Positions 30,201-41,705 are shown, counted from the first letter of the stretch. The stretch is 64,000 nucleotides of DNA from an endosymbiont of unidentified scaly snail isolate Monju (GCF_000801295.1 NZ_AP012978.1:248001-312000); one strand, 5' to 3'. Notes: a model not told the origin generated them from the sequence alone. Program-made: numbers and translations.

Positions 30201-33200
30201 CTCGGCGACAAGACCGGGGGGAGCTACCGGAACGGCCTGGGGCTGGATCTGCAACGCCTGGTGGTGGATGCGGACGGTCGGCCGCAGCGTGATGCCAACG
30301 GCGACCTGGTATATGCCGCCGTGACCGGCCCGCAGGACATTGACCTGATGGTCTCGCCCGAGGCCATCGGCTTCAACCTGCAGATCGGTGGCCAGGTGTT
30401 CTCGCCGCGCGTGGTGCCCTTCACCTTCGGCGGGGGCCTGCCCGGCCTGAACCTCTCTGCCGATGGCGGTCTCCAGGTCAGCATGGACTACGTGTTCGGT
30501 CTGGGCTTCGGTCTGTCGGCCACCGACGGGGTCTATCTGGATACCAGTGGCGCCACGGCCAGCGGGGCCGAGTTCGCGCTGAACCTTGCGGCGGAGTTGC
30601 TCCCCGGCACCACGCTGGAGGCCAACCTGGCCTTCCTGCGCGCCCAGCTCACGGACGTGGCGGATGCCGATGGCGGCAGTGGCCTGTTTGGCGAGTTCGA
30701 GGTCGATCTCACCGATGGCGATGGCAATGGTCGCTTCGGTCGGGGGGATACCCTGGGGCTGGAAGCGCGTATCGCCGCCTATGCCAATGCCGACATCCAG
30801 GCCACCCTGGACATGCCGGTCAGCGGCGGCCTGAGTTTCCCCAGTATCGAGACCACCATCCACTACGACCAGCAGTTCGTCGAGGCCACCTTCGGTCCCG
30901 GTGTCACCAGCATCGACCTCGGCGGTTCGCCTCAACTGGTGTTCGAGGACGTCACCCTCGATGCCGGCGGCTTCATCACCGGTTTCATGGGGCCGATCGT
31001 GGACAAGGTCGCCGAGATCCTCGGCCCGGTGCGCCCGGTGATCGAGATGCTGACCCGCGAGATCGGTTTCCTCAAGCAACTGGGTTCGCCGGCGACTTCG
31101 CTGCTCGACCTGGCCCGGCTGGTGCTGGGCAACAGCCGATATGGCGCGGCGGTCAAGTTCATCGATGCGGTCGTCAAGCTTGATGCCTTTGCTCAGGCCA
31201 TACAGGATCTGCCGCCCGACGGGCTGTTCATCAATTTCGGCACCTTCGATATCGACACCGGCAATCCGGCAGCGCCGGCGGCCCCGCCAACGGCCAGGCC
31301 AGGCACCGAGGGCAGCCTGGACACCGCCAGCAGCACGCCCGGCGGTACTTCCACCAATTCGGCTGCGAAGAGCAAGGCCAGGAGTCTGCGCGACAACTTC
31401 CTCGTGGGCGACGGGGGCTTCAGCTTCCCGCTGCTGACCAATCCCGGCGATGTGGTCGGCCTGCTGCTGGGCAAGGATGTCGATCTGTTCATCTACGACA
31501 TGCCGAAGCTGGTGCTCAGTTTCGACTATCGCCGTTCGTTCCCCATCTTCCCGGGCCTGAATGCGCGGATCGGTGGTGGCGTGAGTGCGACCGCCGACTT
31601 CGGATTCGACACCAGTGGCTTGCGCGCCTTCTTCGACAGCGGCTTCACCCGGCCCGATCTGATCTTCACCGGCTTCTTCGTCGATGACCAGGTGGTCGAT
31701 GCGGCCGGCAACCGGGTGGCGAGCTATTCGCAGGGGCAGCTCGACAGTGGCCAGGTGACCGATCTCCCCGAGGTGACGATGACAGCTGGCATCGTCGCCG
31801 GGGCATCGGTCGGTATCAGCGGGCTGGTCGAGGCCGGGGTGGATGGCGGAATCAAGGCCAGAGTCGATTTCGATCTCAACGATCTGGCCAACCCGGGCAC
31901 GGGGCGGGGCACCCTGGTCGAGGCGCAGTACGACAACAAGCTGCGGGTGGACGAGATCCTGACGCGGCTGGATCAGGATCCACTGTGCCTGTTTGAAATG
32001 CACGGTGCGGTGCGTGCCTTCCTCGAAGCCTTCTTCTGGGTGGGCCTGGATCTCGGATTCTTCGGCGAGGTCACCCTGTTCGAGGCACGCAAGCGCTTTG
32101 TCGACGAGGTGCTGGCGGATTTCGATCACGACTGCCCCGACCCGGCGGCCGACATCGCTCAGCTCGATGCCAACGGAACCCTCACCCTGGAATACCGCCC
32201 GGATACCTCGGTGACCGGCGAACGGATAGGCGAGCGTCCGGTGCGCTATATGGTGGATGTGGCGCATGTCGACAATCCGGCGTCCGGACCGCCGCGCGAT
32301 GTGCTGCGGGTGACTTCACGCGGGGTGAGCGAGGATTTCGAACTCGGGCAGGTGAAGCGCATCGTCACCGGGGGCACCGCTCACGACGACGAATTCGTGA
32401 TCGGCAAGGACGTGACCGCCGATCTGGATCTGTCCACCGGGGACGGCGACGATATCGTGCGCGTACTCGCCGCCACCGCGGGCCAGCGACGCATTGTGCG
32501 GGGTGGGGCCGGCAACGACACCATCGAGACGGCCGATGGGGCCGACAGCGTCTACGGTGGTGCGGGTGACGACATTCTCATGACCGGCGGTGGCGACGAC
32601 AGCATCTGGGGTGACGCCGGTCTGGACCAGATCGAGGCCGGTGCCGGCAACGATGTCGTCCACGGTGGCGACGGGCGCGATTTCATCCTGGCCGGCGAGG
32701 GGGGCGACCTGGTATGGGGTGATGCCGGCAAGGACCGGCTCGAAGGCGGTGTCGGCAACGACGAGCTGCACGGTGGTGCGGCCGCTGATGTGCTGCTGGG
32801 GCAGGATGGAGACGACCGCTTGTTCGGTGATGCCGATTCCGACACCCTCACCGGTGGTGCCGGGCGTGACCGGGTCGATGGCGGTCTGGACAGCGACACC
32901 ATCCACTGGTACGTCGGTGACGGCAGCGATCTCGCGGTGGCGGGCGGTACCGGCACGCAGAACGGAAACACCGAGGAGCAGGATACCTTCAAGGCGCATG
33001 CCCGGGTGGCACGCGAGGCCGACGATGTGCGGCTGTCCGCCGTTGGCGCCGATGTGAAGGTGGACTTCAACCGGGCGTCCTTCGTGCTGCAGGGAGTTGA
33101 GCATCTCTCCTTCGATCTCGGCGAAGGTGCCGACCGGATGAGCAGCGGCGATCTGTCGGCGACCACGGTCACTCGCGCCGATGTCGATTTCGGTACCGGC

Positions 33201-36200
33201 GAGATACTGGACACGGTGGCGATCGTCGAGGACGGTGTGTACGAGGACTGGTCGCAACGGGATGCCAATGGCCTGCCCACGGCCATCGCGGTGTCCACCC
33301 CGCGGGTGTTCCGCGTTACCGATCCCTACGATGCGGCCAGCAACCAGCAGCCCGACATCCGCTTCTATCGCCAGGTCGCTGCGGACGGATCAGACGGTCC
33401 CGATGTGGCCTATGACATCCTCGCCGATGGCAGCCTGGACCTGGTGACGGTGACGCACCCGATCCTGGGGCAGGTGCTGGTGCAGCGGCGCGACGGTGTG
33501 GCTCCCACCGATTTCACCGCCTACAACCTCGAGGCCTTCGAGACCCGTACCGAGCAGCGCAGTCATCGTTCGCGGGCGCAGGCCCATGACGCAACGGGCA
33601 ATCCTCTCATCGATGCCCAGGGCAACCCGGTGTACGACGAGTTCATCACACCCGTCTATGGCCTGGATTCGCAGCAGGATCTCCTGCAGCTGTTCGGCGG
33701 CGCCGGAGCCGATGATTTCCGCGTCTCCACGGGCAATGGCGTCGTGATCGTCAGCCAGGCCGGCGGCGTGTCCTGGGCTGTCAGCAACAGCAACGTCCTG
33801 CACGACGAGCTGGAGATCGATGGTCAGGGTGGCGACGATCGCCTCGACGCCTCGCTGATGGCCGAACACCTGCTGACACGCACCGTGCTGCGCGGTGGGG
33901 ATGGCGCTGACCGTTTGATCGGTTCCGACTATCTCGATCATCTCGATGGTGGGGCGGGCGACGACCGGGTCACCGGCGGCAAGGGGGTCGATACCTTCGC
34001 CAACACCGGCGGCGGCTACGACACCCTGGTCGAGACCCGGGATGCGGACTTCGAACTGAGTGATACCCGGTTCGTGGTTCATGAGCTGGCAGCCGGGGTC
34101 AATGTCGGTACGGCAACCGATCCACGGATACAGCGGACCCGCCTGCTGACCGAGTCCGAGGATGTGACCGGGGTGTTCTCACAGTTCATTCTTTCGGCTG
34201 TCGATACGGTGGGACAGAACGGGCTGGCCGCGGGCACCGCCAGCGTCAACCAGTTCTACGTGCATGATTTCACGTCCGACTCGGCCATTCTCGATGGTGG
34301 GGATGCCGGTGATGTCTACGATATCCAGCTTTCCAGTACCGCCAGTGGCGAATTCAGTTCCCTGGTGGACATTCGCGACCGGGGAACAAACGGTCTGGAC
34401 GGCCTGCTGGTGCGTGGCAGCAACGAGAACGATGTCTTCCATTTCGACAAGGACATCGTCGAGCGCATCACCCCGCGTCCGGGTGACCAGGGTGCGAATT
34501 CCATATTCGCTCCGGTGGCCGATTACAGTACCGAGATCATCGTGCGCGACACCAGCCTGGGCAATGTCTCCCGGCAGACGGTCAACTACCTGACGACCGA
34601 GTTGTTTACCACCCATGGCCGGGGAGGGGACGACCTGTTCCTGGTCGATGATTCATCGACCGAGCTGCAGGTGTATGGCGACGCCGGTGACGACCGCTTC
34701 TTCATCGGCAACGTCCTCGAGACCCAGCAGATCAACGACCCGCGCTACGGTCTGGTGACGGCGGTCAAGCGCATCACCAACGGCGTGAGCTTCCCGTCGC
34801 GTTTCTACGGCGGCACCGGTGACGACTATTTCGAGGTCAATCACAACATCGCCGAGATCTTCCTCTATGGCCAGGAAGACGATGAGCTGTTCTACATCAA
34901 GGCGCTGCTCACCACGCCGGCGCTGAATCCCGATGGCCTGTCCCCCGATGACGATATCAATGTCGCCAATGACGGCGAGGGTGCGGATACGCTGGTCTAT
35001 GTAAAGAATGCACCCATCAACATCTTCGGGGGCTCGGGCTTCGATACCCTGGTGGTGGTCGGCACCGAGATCGACGACACCTTCTATGTCTTCACCGAAA
35101 TGGTCAATGGCCGGGAGGTGCAAAGGGTCTATGGCGCGGGGCTGAACATTCCCACCATCGAGGGCATCGAGCGTCTGCGCCTGATCACCGGCGGTGGCGA
35201 CGACACCGTGTATTTCTACGGTTCGCTGGAGGGACAGGAGATCATCGTCGACACCGGGGCAGGCAACGACACCATCCATGTGGGTGGGCCGGCGCGTGAC
35301 TTCGAGGTCGAGATCCCGGCGTCGCAGCGCACCCAGATCAAGCGGGTGCCCCAGCCTCCCATCGTGACCTACCAGAACATCCTGGTGCGTCCCGCCTACA
35401 CCTGGTGGGAGGTACGTTATGCCTGGTACGGGACCGGCCTCTTTGGCGCCTATCTGTTCCCCTACTGGGTGCGGCACGACGAGCCCCCGATCTACCTGAA
35501 TGTCCCTGTCGTCACGCCGCAGCCCGACCTCGAGGTGCCGGTGGTCATCACCCAGCCGGCCTCGGTGGTGCCCATCCACATGCCGGCGAGCCGGGATCTC
35601 TCCGGCATCAAGGGGTCTGTGATCTTTACCGATGGCAACAGCGAGGACGGCCAGGACCGGCTCATCGTGGACAACAGCGATGGCGCGCCGGCGGCAGATG
35701 AAGGCCTCTACCGCCAGGAGGTGCGCACCCTCAAGGTGTCCACTGATACCGCCGTGCTGGCCGGGATCCTGCCTGCCTGGATGGGAGTGGCCGATGTCGA
35801 CAAGGCCCTGAAGGGACTGATCCGTCAGCGCAGTGCCATCATCGAGCCCGATCTGGCCGATGCCCTGGCCGCCGGCCAGGTGCGTACCGTGGTGATCCCC
35901 AAGGGGTATCGCCTGGGGACGCGGGCCCCGGGCGCAGATACCAGCGACGTCGATCTCTCGCAGGCCGAGGTCAAGGTGGATCCCGATACCGGTGATGTAT
36001 TGATCTATGCCACCCGGGACATCGCGCTCGGTCTGCCCGCCGGTTATGTCACCAGCGTCAAGATCAAGCAGTCGCGTATCTACGATGCCATCGGCAAGCT
36101 GGGTTCTGCCCATGGCCTGCTGTATGCCGGTTTCAGCGACATCGAGGTGCAGTTGGCGCAGCGTGGCGGCAACGATTTCACCGTACGGCAGACGGCGAAC

Positions 36201-39200
36201 AAGGCGGTGACCCATGTCTATGGCAACGGCGGGGGCGACCGTTTCACGGTGAAGGCCACGACCGGTCCCCTGCATCTGCATGGCGATACCAGTACCGATT
36301 ATTACGAGACCCTGGCGGGCCTCCTGCCGCAAGTCGGACGTCTGCTCAACCTGGTCGATACCAATGGCAATCCCGTGGACTTCGATCCGTCGGACCCGGT
36401 GCACGTCACCGCCCTGCTCCAGCGGCTCGAGACCGAACAGGGGCTGGGCCTGGATGTCGCCAGCCTGCGCCAGGAGCCGACGCTGGATGCCGAGGTGTTC
36501 AACGAGCACATCATGGCCCAGGTCCGTTTCCTGCGGAACCGTCTGGGCGATGCCGGGGCCTGGATCTCGGAACTGACACTGGTCGGCGACTGGCTCGGCC
36601 TGGGGCGTGATTTCGACACCCAGTCGGTGAGTGACCGCCATGCCCTGATCGACCGCTTCAACCAGCGGGTCGCCGATCCGGCGGAGCGTATCCCGGTGTA
36701 TCCGCCGGACGACCAGCTCGATACCTGGCTGACCGGCAAGAACGACCTGATCTGGGAGATGCTCAAGGCCGACTACAACCCGTTGCAGGGCAACGAGCAT
36801 TACCGCGACTGGGCGGCCGATGTGCGCATCGTGCTGGGCCTGAATCACGACTTCGATCCAACCAGCACCCCGGATCTGCTGGCACTGATCGCCATGCTCA
36901 ACGACAAGTACGTGCTGGGCATCAATCCCGACCAGGCGCAGCAGCGGTTGTTCTTCGGGCGTACCGGCACTCAGTACGCCGGTCAGCGATTCACCATCGA
37001 GGACGTCCAGCCCGAGATCTGGCGCCTGCTGGTGGCCAACGGCCTGGCCTCGGCGCCTGCGGGCGACGACACCTTCGTCATCGCCAATGACCTCCAGCAG
37101 GTGGATGAGGTCGCAGGCCCCCTGTTCCTGTATGGGCAGGCTGGCAACGATACCGCCCTGGTCGATGATCGGGGCAATGCCGTCGAGAGCGAGGCCATCC
37201 TGAGGCAGTCGCAGCTCACTGGTCTCGGCATGCTCAACGGCATCACGTTCTCCGGCCTGGTGGGCATGGAGATCCACACCGGCAGTGCACGAGACCAGTT
37301 CAATGTGCAGGGCGTGCTGCCCGATACCCGGCTCTACCTGCACGGTGGCGACGACCGGGTCTATGTGTCCTCGCAGGCGGCGCAGGGCATCGGTGTGGAC
37401 ACCGATTTCCTGCGCGGTGACCTGGATGCCGTCGCGGGCAATCTCGATATCGATTTCGGTGCCGGCCGTCACAAGCTGATGGTCAGCGACGAGGCCACCA
37501 CAGTGAGCGATACCGGGGCGGTGATCGCCAGCGACCGCATCACCGGCCTGTCGCAGGGAGAGATCCGTTACATCGGCGCGGGCAACCTGGCCGATGGGGT
37601 CTGGATCTGGACCTCGCAGGGGGCGGATCGGGTCGAAGTGCGTTCCACGCGCCGCGATGCCGGCGTGAACACGCTCACCAGCGTCAATACCGGTGGTGGC
37701 GACGATCAGGTCGTTACTGCATTGCAGGCCGGCGGTGACGGCGCACTGGCCGTACATCTCGGTGCCGGCAATGGCCGTTTCGACGGTCAGGGTGCCACCC
37801 GCGACCTGTGGGTGTTCGGCAGTCTGGGCGACGACGAACTGCTGGGTGGCTCGGGTGACGATGCCCTGTTCGGCGACGACGGCCGCATCCTGTTCGGCGG
37901 CCCGGTGACCGCCACCCTCGGCAATGGCGGTCCGGGGGACTTCACCGATGGCATCCTCGGCCTGCCGAGACAGTACCTTGGGATCACCACGGTTGCCGGC
38001 GGTACGGATACCGTGCTCGGCGGGGAGGGCAATGACGTCCTCTTCGGCGGTGCGGGTGCGGATGTCCTGCGTGGTGCACAGGGCGACGACCGCCTGTTCG
38101 GCGATTTCGGTGAGCGGTCGCTGGATGCCACGGGTGGCGAGCAAAACCGCAATCTCGCCGGCCAGGGCGCCGGAGACGATCTCCTGTTCGGTGATGCCGG
38201 CAACGACGTGCTGTTTGGCGGCGCGGGCGGTGATCATCTGAGCAGTGGAGAGGGCGATGATCGCCTGTTCGGTGATTTCGGCCGGTGGTCGCTGGATGCC
38301 ACGGGTGGCGAGCAGGCTCGTAATCTCACCGGCCAGGGCGCCGGAGACGACCAGCTTTCTGGCGATGCCGGCAACGACGTGCTGTTTGGCGGCGCGGGCG
38401 GTGATCGTCTGAGCGGTGGAGACGATGATGATCGCCTGTTCGGCGATTTCGGCCAGTGGTCGCTTCAGGGCGGTGTGGAGACGGCAGGCACCGTGATGGG
38501 GACCGGAGGTGCTGCCGATGTATTGTCGGGCAACGCCGGCAACGATGTGCTGTTCGGCGGCGCCGGTGGCGATCGTCTGGATGGCGGTGCCGGCAGTGAC
38601 AGCCTGGTGGGTGACTACGGGCTCTGGCAACGACGTGGCGCGTGGAGCCAGGTGCAGGCCGACCCGGTGTTTTCCGGGGGCAACGACACCCTGACCGGCG
38701 GCGCCGGCAACGACTTCCTGCTGGGTGGTCATGGCAGCGACATCTTCGTGGGCAGCCTGCGAGAGGACGTGATGCTCGGCGAATTCGGCCGGCTCACCCT
38801 GCAAGGCGGCGATGTACGCACCGTGATCTCCCTGGCCGGTGACCAGCGTGATGTCGCGGGCCTCACCCAGGACCAGTTGTATACCTGGCTGCCGCCATTG
38901 TCGCTGCTGGCACCGGTGAGCAGCGTGGCGGCCTCCCGGTTCGATGCGGATACGGCACCGCGCGCCGGTGAACAGGCGCGAAACGAAACCCTGCATGCCG
39001 TGCCCGCGCCGCCTGCCGGTCAGGTGGTCGAGCACGGGCTCGATGCCCTGGAGCCGACGGATCTCGGCAGGGATCCTGCGGCATGCGGCATGGGTGGCCC
39101 CGGCCCCGGCCGAGGCCGTGTGTCGCCCGAGCGAGGTGCCGCCCGATGCCTTGCCGCCCGGCGAGGTGGTCCTGCCGTCCTGTGATCTGGAGGTGGCCCC

Positions 39201-39426
39201 TTCGACGGAATCCGCCCCTGCCGAGGGCGAAGCGCCGGCCGAAGAGGCGGCGGTGCCCGACGAGACCCTCCAGGCACTGGGGGCGCTCGGTGCACTGGCC
39301 GGGCTCGGCGGGACCGTCCGCCCGTCCGCCGGGGGAGGGGGAGACTGGGGAAGCCGCGCCGGGCACCTCCTGCAGCGCCTGCAGGACGGCCGGTTGCGGC
39401 GCTGGCAGGCCGGCCGCTGGCACTGA
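21283..39426 (+). CDS. Giant LEPR-XLL/DUF4347/RTX repeat protein of about 6,000 residues
   Basis: The likely exported product of this island. The N-terminus is basic and has no Sec signal; a LEPR-XLL motif (EPLEPRILLSAD) follows at residues 29-40. Next come a DUF4347 domain (about 100-330), RTX glycine/aspartate blocks (about 483-613, 1120-1290, 3738-3880, 5513-5835), a matrixin-like zinc site HEIGHALGLGHD (about 2274) and long non-repetitive beta-rich segments. One uninterrupted frame covers 21534-39185. Two lesions separate it from its natural ends: one C seems missing in gcccccc near 21512-21520, and a 7-base tandem duplication (gcggcat) lies at 39078-39091. With both repaired the protein runs from ATG 21283 (ggag 6 bases upstream) to 39426. 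Function is inferred: large surface adhesin or secreted protein. Confidence 0.88.
21367..21402 (+). other. LEPR-XLL motif coding segment
   Basis: Encodes FEPLEPRILLSA near the N-terminus of the giant protein. This motif defines a short region found at the start of very large repetitive proteins in proteobacteria and planctomycetes. Because no signal peptide precedes it, a role in targeting to the export machinery is plausible but unproven. Confidence 0.85.
21570..22275 (+). other. DUF4347 domain coding segment
   Basis: Encodes THLIIVDPSVSGAEAL, VHLLSHGAAGLVRLG, DLLLYGCDVAEGQSG and DVAASTDATGDVARGGDWDL, the standard order of DUF4347. The His of LSHG (about residue 228) and Cys of YGCDV (about 270) are spaced like the catalytic pair of clan CD cysteine proteases (caspase/CHAT type). 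That activity is inference. Confidence 0.8.
22732..23120 (+). repeat. RTX calcium-binding repeat block 1
   Basis: About 12 copies of the nonapeptide pattern GGxGxDxLx, for example GGAGNDTLIGGAGDDS. These form calcium-binding beta rolls in type I-secreted proteins. Located just after DUF4347. Confidence 0.9.
24640..25150 (+). repeat. RTX repeat block 2
   Basis: Begins with IIGGAGNDLFTIEDD, then after a short spacer has about ten nonapeptides, for example GGAGDDVIEGGRNDDILVGG, ending in a TYRFEDGWGHDVI cap like the one that closes block 1. Confidence 0.88.
27540..28170 (+). other. Matrixin-like zinc peptidase site and an upstream degenerate duplicate
   Basis: At 28104-28139 the frame encodes HEIGHALGLGHD, the full HExxHxxGxxHD zinc site of metzincins (M10 type), followed by NAMD as a possible Met-turn. 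About 460 bases upstream (27540-27690) a related segment has the same flanks (LPDGTIRIDSTAAGHGW versus LADGTVLLDPTAADHGW, then MDLASVL versus IDLYSVL), but the site itself reads RQQIGLKLSVD. The upstream copy would be inactive. Confidence 0.75.
32498..32925 (+). repeat. RTX repeat block 3
   Basis: About 14 nonapeptides such as GGAGNDTIETADGADSVYGG and GGVGNDELHGGAAADVLLG, following about 7 kb of largely non-RTX sequence in the giant gene. Confidence 0.88.
33690..34030 (+). repeat. Short RTX-like segment
   Basis: Isolated RTX-like units (FGGAGADDFRVS at the start; GGDGADRLIGSDYLDHLDGG and GGAGDDRVTGGKGVDTF at the end) flank a degenerate region. Confidence 0.65.
37820..38790 (+). repeat. C-terminal RTX repeat block 5
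   Basis: The longest RTX region of the giant protein, beginning with LGDDELLGGSGDDALFG and ending with GGHGSDIFVGSLREDVMLG. It contains three long tandem units, listed separately. Confidence 0.9.
38085..38600 (+). repeat. Three tandem 171-174-bp units in the C-terminal RTX block
   Basis: Each unit encodes DDRLFGDFG, a spacer with W/RSL, and then GDAGNDVLFGGAGGD. Units 1 (about 38085-38257) and 2 (38258-38428) are nearly identical at the DNA level, including the word ggccagggcgccggagacga; unit 3 (38429-38600) keeps the ends but has a different middle. The near-identity of two units points to recent duplication. Confidence 0.85.
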
Positions 39427-39510
39427 GGCTGGCAATTCCCCGTCGAACCCGTATTCTCGCCCGGGGGACTTCCGGATTCATCCACATCAACCATCGAGGA
39501 CAGCGTGACC

Positions 39511-39843
39511 ATGGCGGAGCAAACGAGCCCGACAGGCGAAAAGACCGAAGAAGCACCCAAGCAGCCCCGGGTCGTCTGGGACGATCGGCAGATGCGCACG
39601 ACCTATGCCAATGTGTGCAACGTGTCGAGCACGCGTGAGGAAGTGACCCTGCTGTTCGGCACCAACCAGACCTGGCACACCGGCCAGCAGCAGGTCACCA
39701 TTCGCCTGAGCGACCGCGTCATTCTCAATCCCTATGCGGCCAAGCGGCTCTCGCTGTTGCTTCAGCGGGTGGTGGAAGACTACGAGTCCCGTTTCGGGAC
39801 GCTCGAGGTCGGTCAGGGCGATGTTGGCGCCGAGACGCACTGA
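39511..39843 (+). CDS. DUF3467 family protein
   Basis: A soluble protein of 110 residues. After a polar tail it reads YANVCNVSSTREEVTLLFGT and then VRLSD-like ITIRLSDRVILNPYAAKRL (as TIRLSDRVILNPYAAKR), ending in a helix LLLQRVVEDYESRFG; this is the DUF3467 pattern, function unknown. It lies 84 bases after the repaired end of the giant gene and 47 bases before the GAF-HlyD gene, so it is probably co-transcribed. A GTG at 39505, with gagga 4 bases upstream, is an alternative start that adds two residues. Confidence 0.85.
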   Translation: MAEQTSPTGEKTEEAPKQPRVVWDDRQMRTTYANVCNVSSTREEVTLLFGTNQTWHTGQQQVTIRLSDRVILNPYAAKRLSLLLQRVVEDYESRFGTLEVGQGDVGAETH

Positions 39844-39890
39844 GACCGCAGTTCGAGCCCTTGACTGCTGTGCGGTGATGTCGCCCGGCC

Positions 39891-41705
39891 ATGACTGAAT
39901 CGTCGTCGGCGTCGCTCGAGAGCGGCCGCACGCAGACGACGACGGCCACCCCGACCGACCTCCAGGCCTGGCTGGAGCGTGAGTGCGCCGTACTCGGCCG
40001 GGTCGAGCGTGCCCTGCTGATTCATCGTGAGCCCGACGGCGAGTGGCAGCCGGAGGCCATGCTGCCGCTGGAGGCGGCGACCGCGGAGGCGGCCACGCCC
40101 CTGCTGGCGCTGGCGGACAAGGCAGTGGCCGAACGCTGCCCGCTGGCCGATCCGTATGACGGACTGCTGGCGTTCCCCCTGCACCTGCCGAACGACGAGC
40201 ACTGGGTCTTCTGCTGCCGTCACGGCGAACGCGACGAGCGCCGGCTCACCGCCATGCTGGGGCGCCTGCAGCTGTCGATCCACGAGGTCGGCACCCTGCG
40301 CCTGCGCGCCCGTCTGCAGGCCCTGCAACAGGGCAGCGAACGTCTGCTCGCGGCCCATCGCCTGCTGGCGGTCGTGGTGGAGCAGGGCGACTATGCGGCC
40401 GCCACCCAGGCCCTGGTCAACGAACTGGCCACGGTGCTGAATGCCGATCGCGTCAGCCTCGGCCGTGTCGAGGCCGACCGTGTCGCGGTGGTCGCCATCT
40501 CCGGGACTGCCGATTTCCGTCGCCACCAGGACCAGGTCGAACAGCTTCGCCTGGCCATGCAGGAGGCCTACGAGCAGGGGCGTACCCTGGTCACTCCCGC
40601 GGACGACGCGGACGCGGCCGGTGCCCTGCGGCGCGAACAGGGGGCCCTGATCGAACAGGTCGGCGGCATCCAGGTACTGACCCTGCCGTTGCAGGTGGCC
40701 GGGCAGACGTCCGAGGTGATCTGTATCGAGCGCCCTCGCGACCCACCGCTGCAGGCCGCCGAGATCACCTTTGCCGAGGCAGCCTGTGCCCTGGCCGCGC
40801 CGGTACTGCGTGACAAGGCGCGAGGCTCGCGCGCGTTGCCGGCCATCGTGCGCGAACGCGCCTGGCAACAGTTGCAGCGCCTGCTGGGACGGGGCTATCC
40901 CGGCCGCAAGCTGCTGTTGCTCGGGTTGCTGGCGCTGGTCGCGGTGCTGGTGCTGGTGCGGCTTCCCTTCCGGGTGAGTGCCGACGCCCGTCTCGAAGGG
41001 GCGGTGCAACGCAGCCTGGTGGCGCCATTCGACGGCTACATGGAAGCGGCACCCCTGCGTGCCGGCGACCGGGTGCGCAAGGGGCAGGTGATCGCACGGC
41101 TGGACGATGCCGACCTGCAGCTCGAGGCCCTGCGCTGGCAGAGTCGTCTGGCGCAGCTCGAACGCCAGATCCAGGCGGCGAGGGCCCGGGGAGAGCGCAA
41201 TGAGCTGGGTCGCCTCGAGGCCGAGCGCGACGAGGCGAAGGCCGAACTCGCACTGGCCCGGACGCGGCTGGAGCGCACCCGCCTGCGCGCGCCCTTTGAT
41301 GCGGTCATCGTCGAGGGCGATCTCAGTCAGCGCCTGGGCGGCGCGGTGAAGCAGGGTGAGCCGTTGTTCCTGCTGGCGCCGCTCGATCGTTATCGCGTGG
41401 TGTTGCAGGTGCCCGAATCGGAACTGGCGCTGGTGCACCCGGGGCGGCAGGGGGAGCTGGTGTTCGATGCCTTTCCCGAGCGCAGGATGTCGTTGACCGT
41501 CGAACGGATCACCAGCGAGTCCAGTACCGAGGACGGGGTCAACCGCTTTCGTGTCGAGGCGGTACTGGACGGTGACATGGGTAACCTGCAACCGGGCCTG
41601 GAGGGTGTGGCGCGCATCGAGGCCGAAGAACTTCCGCTGTGGCAGGCCCTGGCCCGCCGCCCCTTGCGCTGGCTGCGGCTCTGGTTGTGGCGCTGGCTGC
41701 CATGA
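39891..41705 (+). CDS. HlyD-type adaptor with N-terminal GAF-like region
   Basis: The 604 residues have two halves. Residues 1-330 are soluble and cytoplasmic in prediction; the segment ATVLNADRVSLGRVEADRVAV followed by the LPLQVAGQTSEVICIE strand resembles a GAF domain. One membrane helix follows (about 343-362, LLLLGLLALVAVLVLVRLPF). The periplasmic half is an HlyD-type adaptor: lipoyl-like VAPFDGYMEAAPLRAGDRV, a coiled coil (about 400-460), the second lipoyl half RLRAPFDAVIVEGDLSQRLG and a beta-barrel region. It should bridge an inner membrane component to the TolC-like channel. A cytoplasmic GAF-like sensor on an adaptor is uncommon. Its end overlaps the next gene as ATGA. Confidence 0.88.
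   Translation: MTESSSASLESGRTQTTTATPTDLQAWLERECAVLGRVERALLIHREPDGEWQPEAMLPLEAATAEAATPLLALADKAVAERCPLADPYDGLLAFPLHLPNDEHWVFCCRHGERDERRLTAMLGRLQLSIHEVGTLRLRARLQALQQGSERLLAAHRLLAVVVEQGDYAAATQALVNELATVLNADRVSLGRVEADRVAVVAISGTADFRRHQDQVEQLRLAMQEAYEQGRTLVTPADDADAAGALRREQGALIEQVGGIQVLTLPLQVAGQTSEVICIERPRDPPLQAAEITFAEAACALAAPVLRDKARGSRALPAIVRERAWQQLQRLLGRGYPGRKLLLLGLLALVAVLVLVRLPFRVSADARLEGAVQRSLVAPFDGYMEAAPLRAGDRVRKGQVIARLDDADLQLEALRWQSRLAQLERQIQAARARGERNELGRLEAERDEAKAELALARTRLERTRLRAPFDAVIVEGDLSQRLGGAVKQGEPLFLLAPLDRYRVVLQVPESELALVHPGRQGELVFDAFPERRMSLTVERITSESSTEDGVNRFRVEAVLDGDMGNLQPGLEGVARIEAEELPLWQALARRPLRWLRLWLWRWLP

Noticed and set aside
34653-39599. Very long reverse-strand open frame (1,648 codons) opposite the giant gene; similar ones at 29037-32267 and 25818-28883
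   Set aside because: They mirror the GC-rich codon pattern of the forward gene, are rich in His/Gly/Arg without domains, and lack ribosome sites.
41639-41701. Earlier start for the M50-SecA gene
   Set aside because: The ATG at 41702 overlaps the upstream stop as ATGA, and the extra residues are only a shadow of the HlyD gene.
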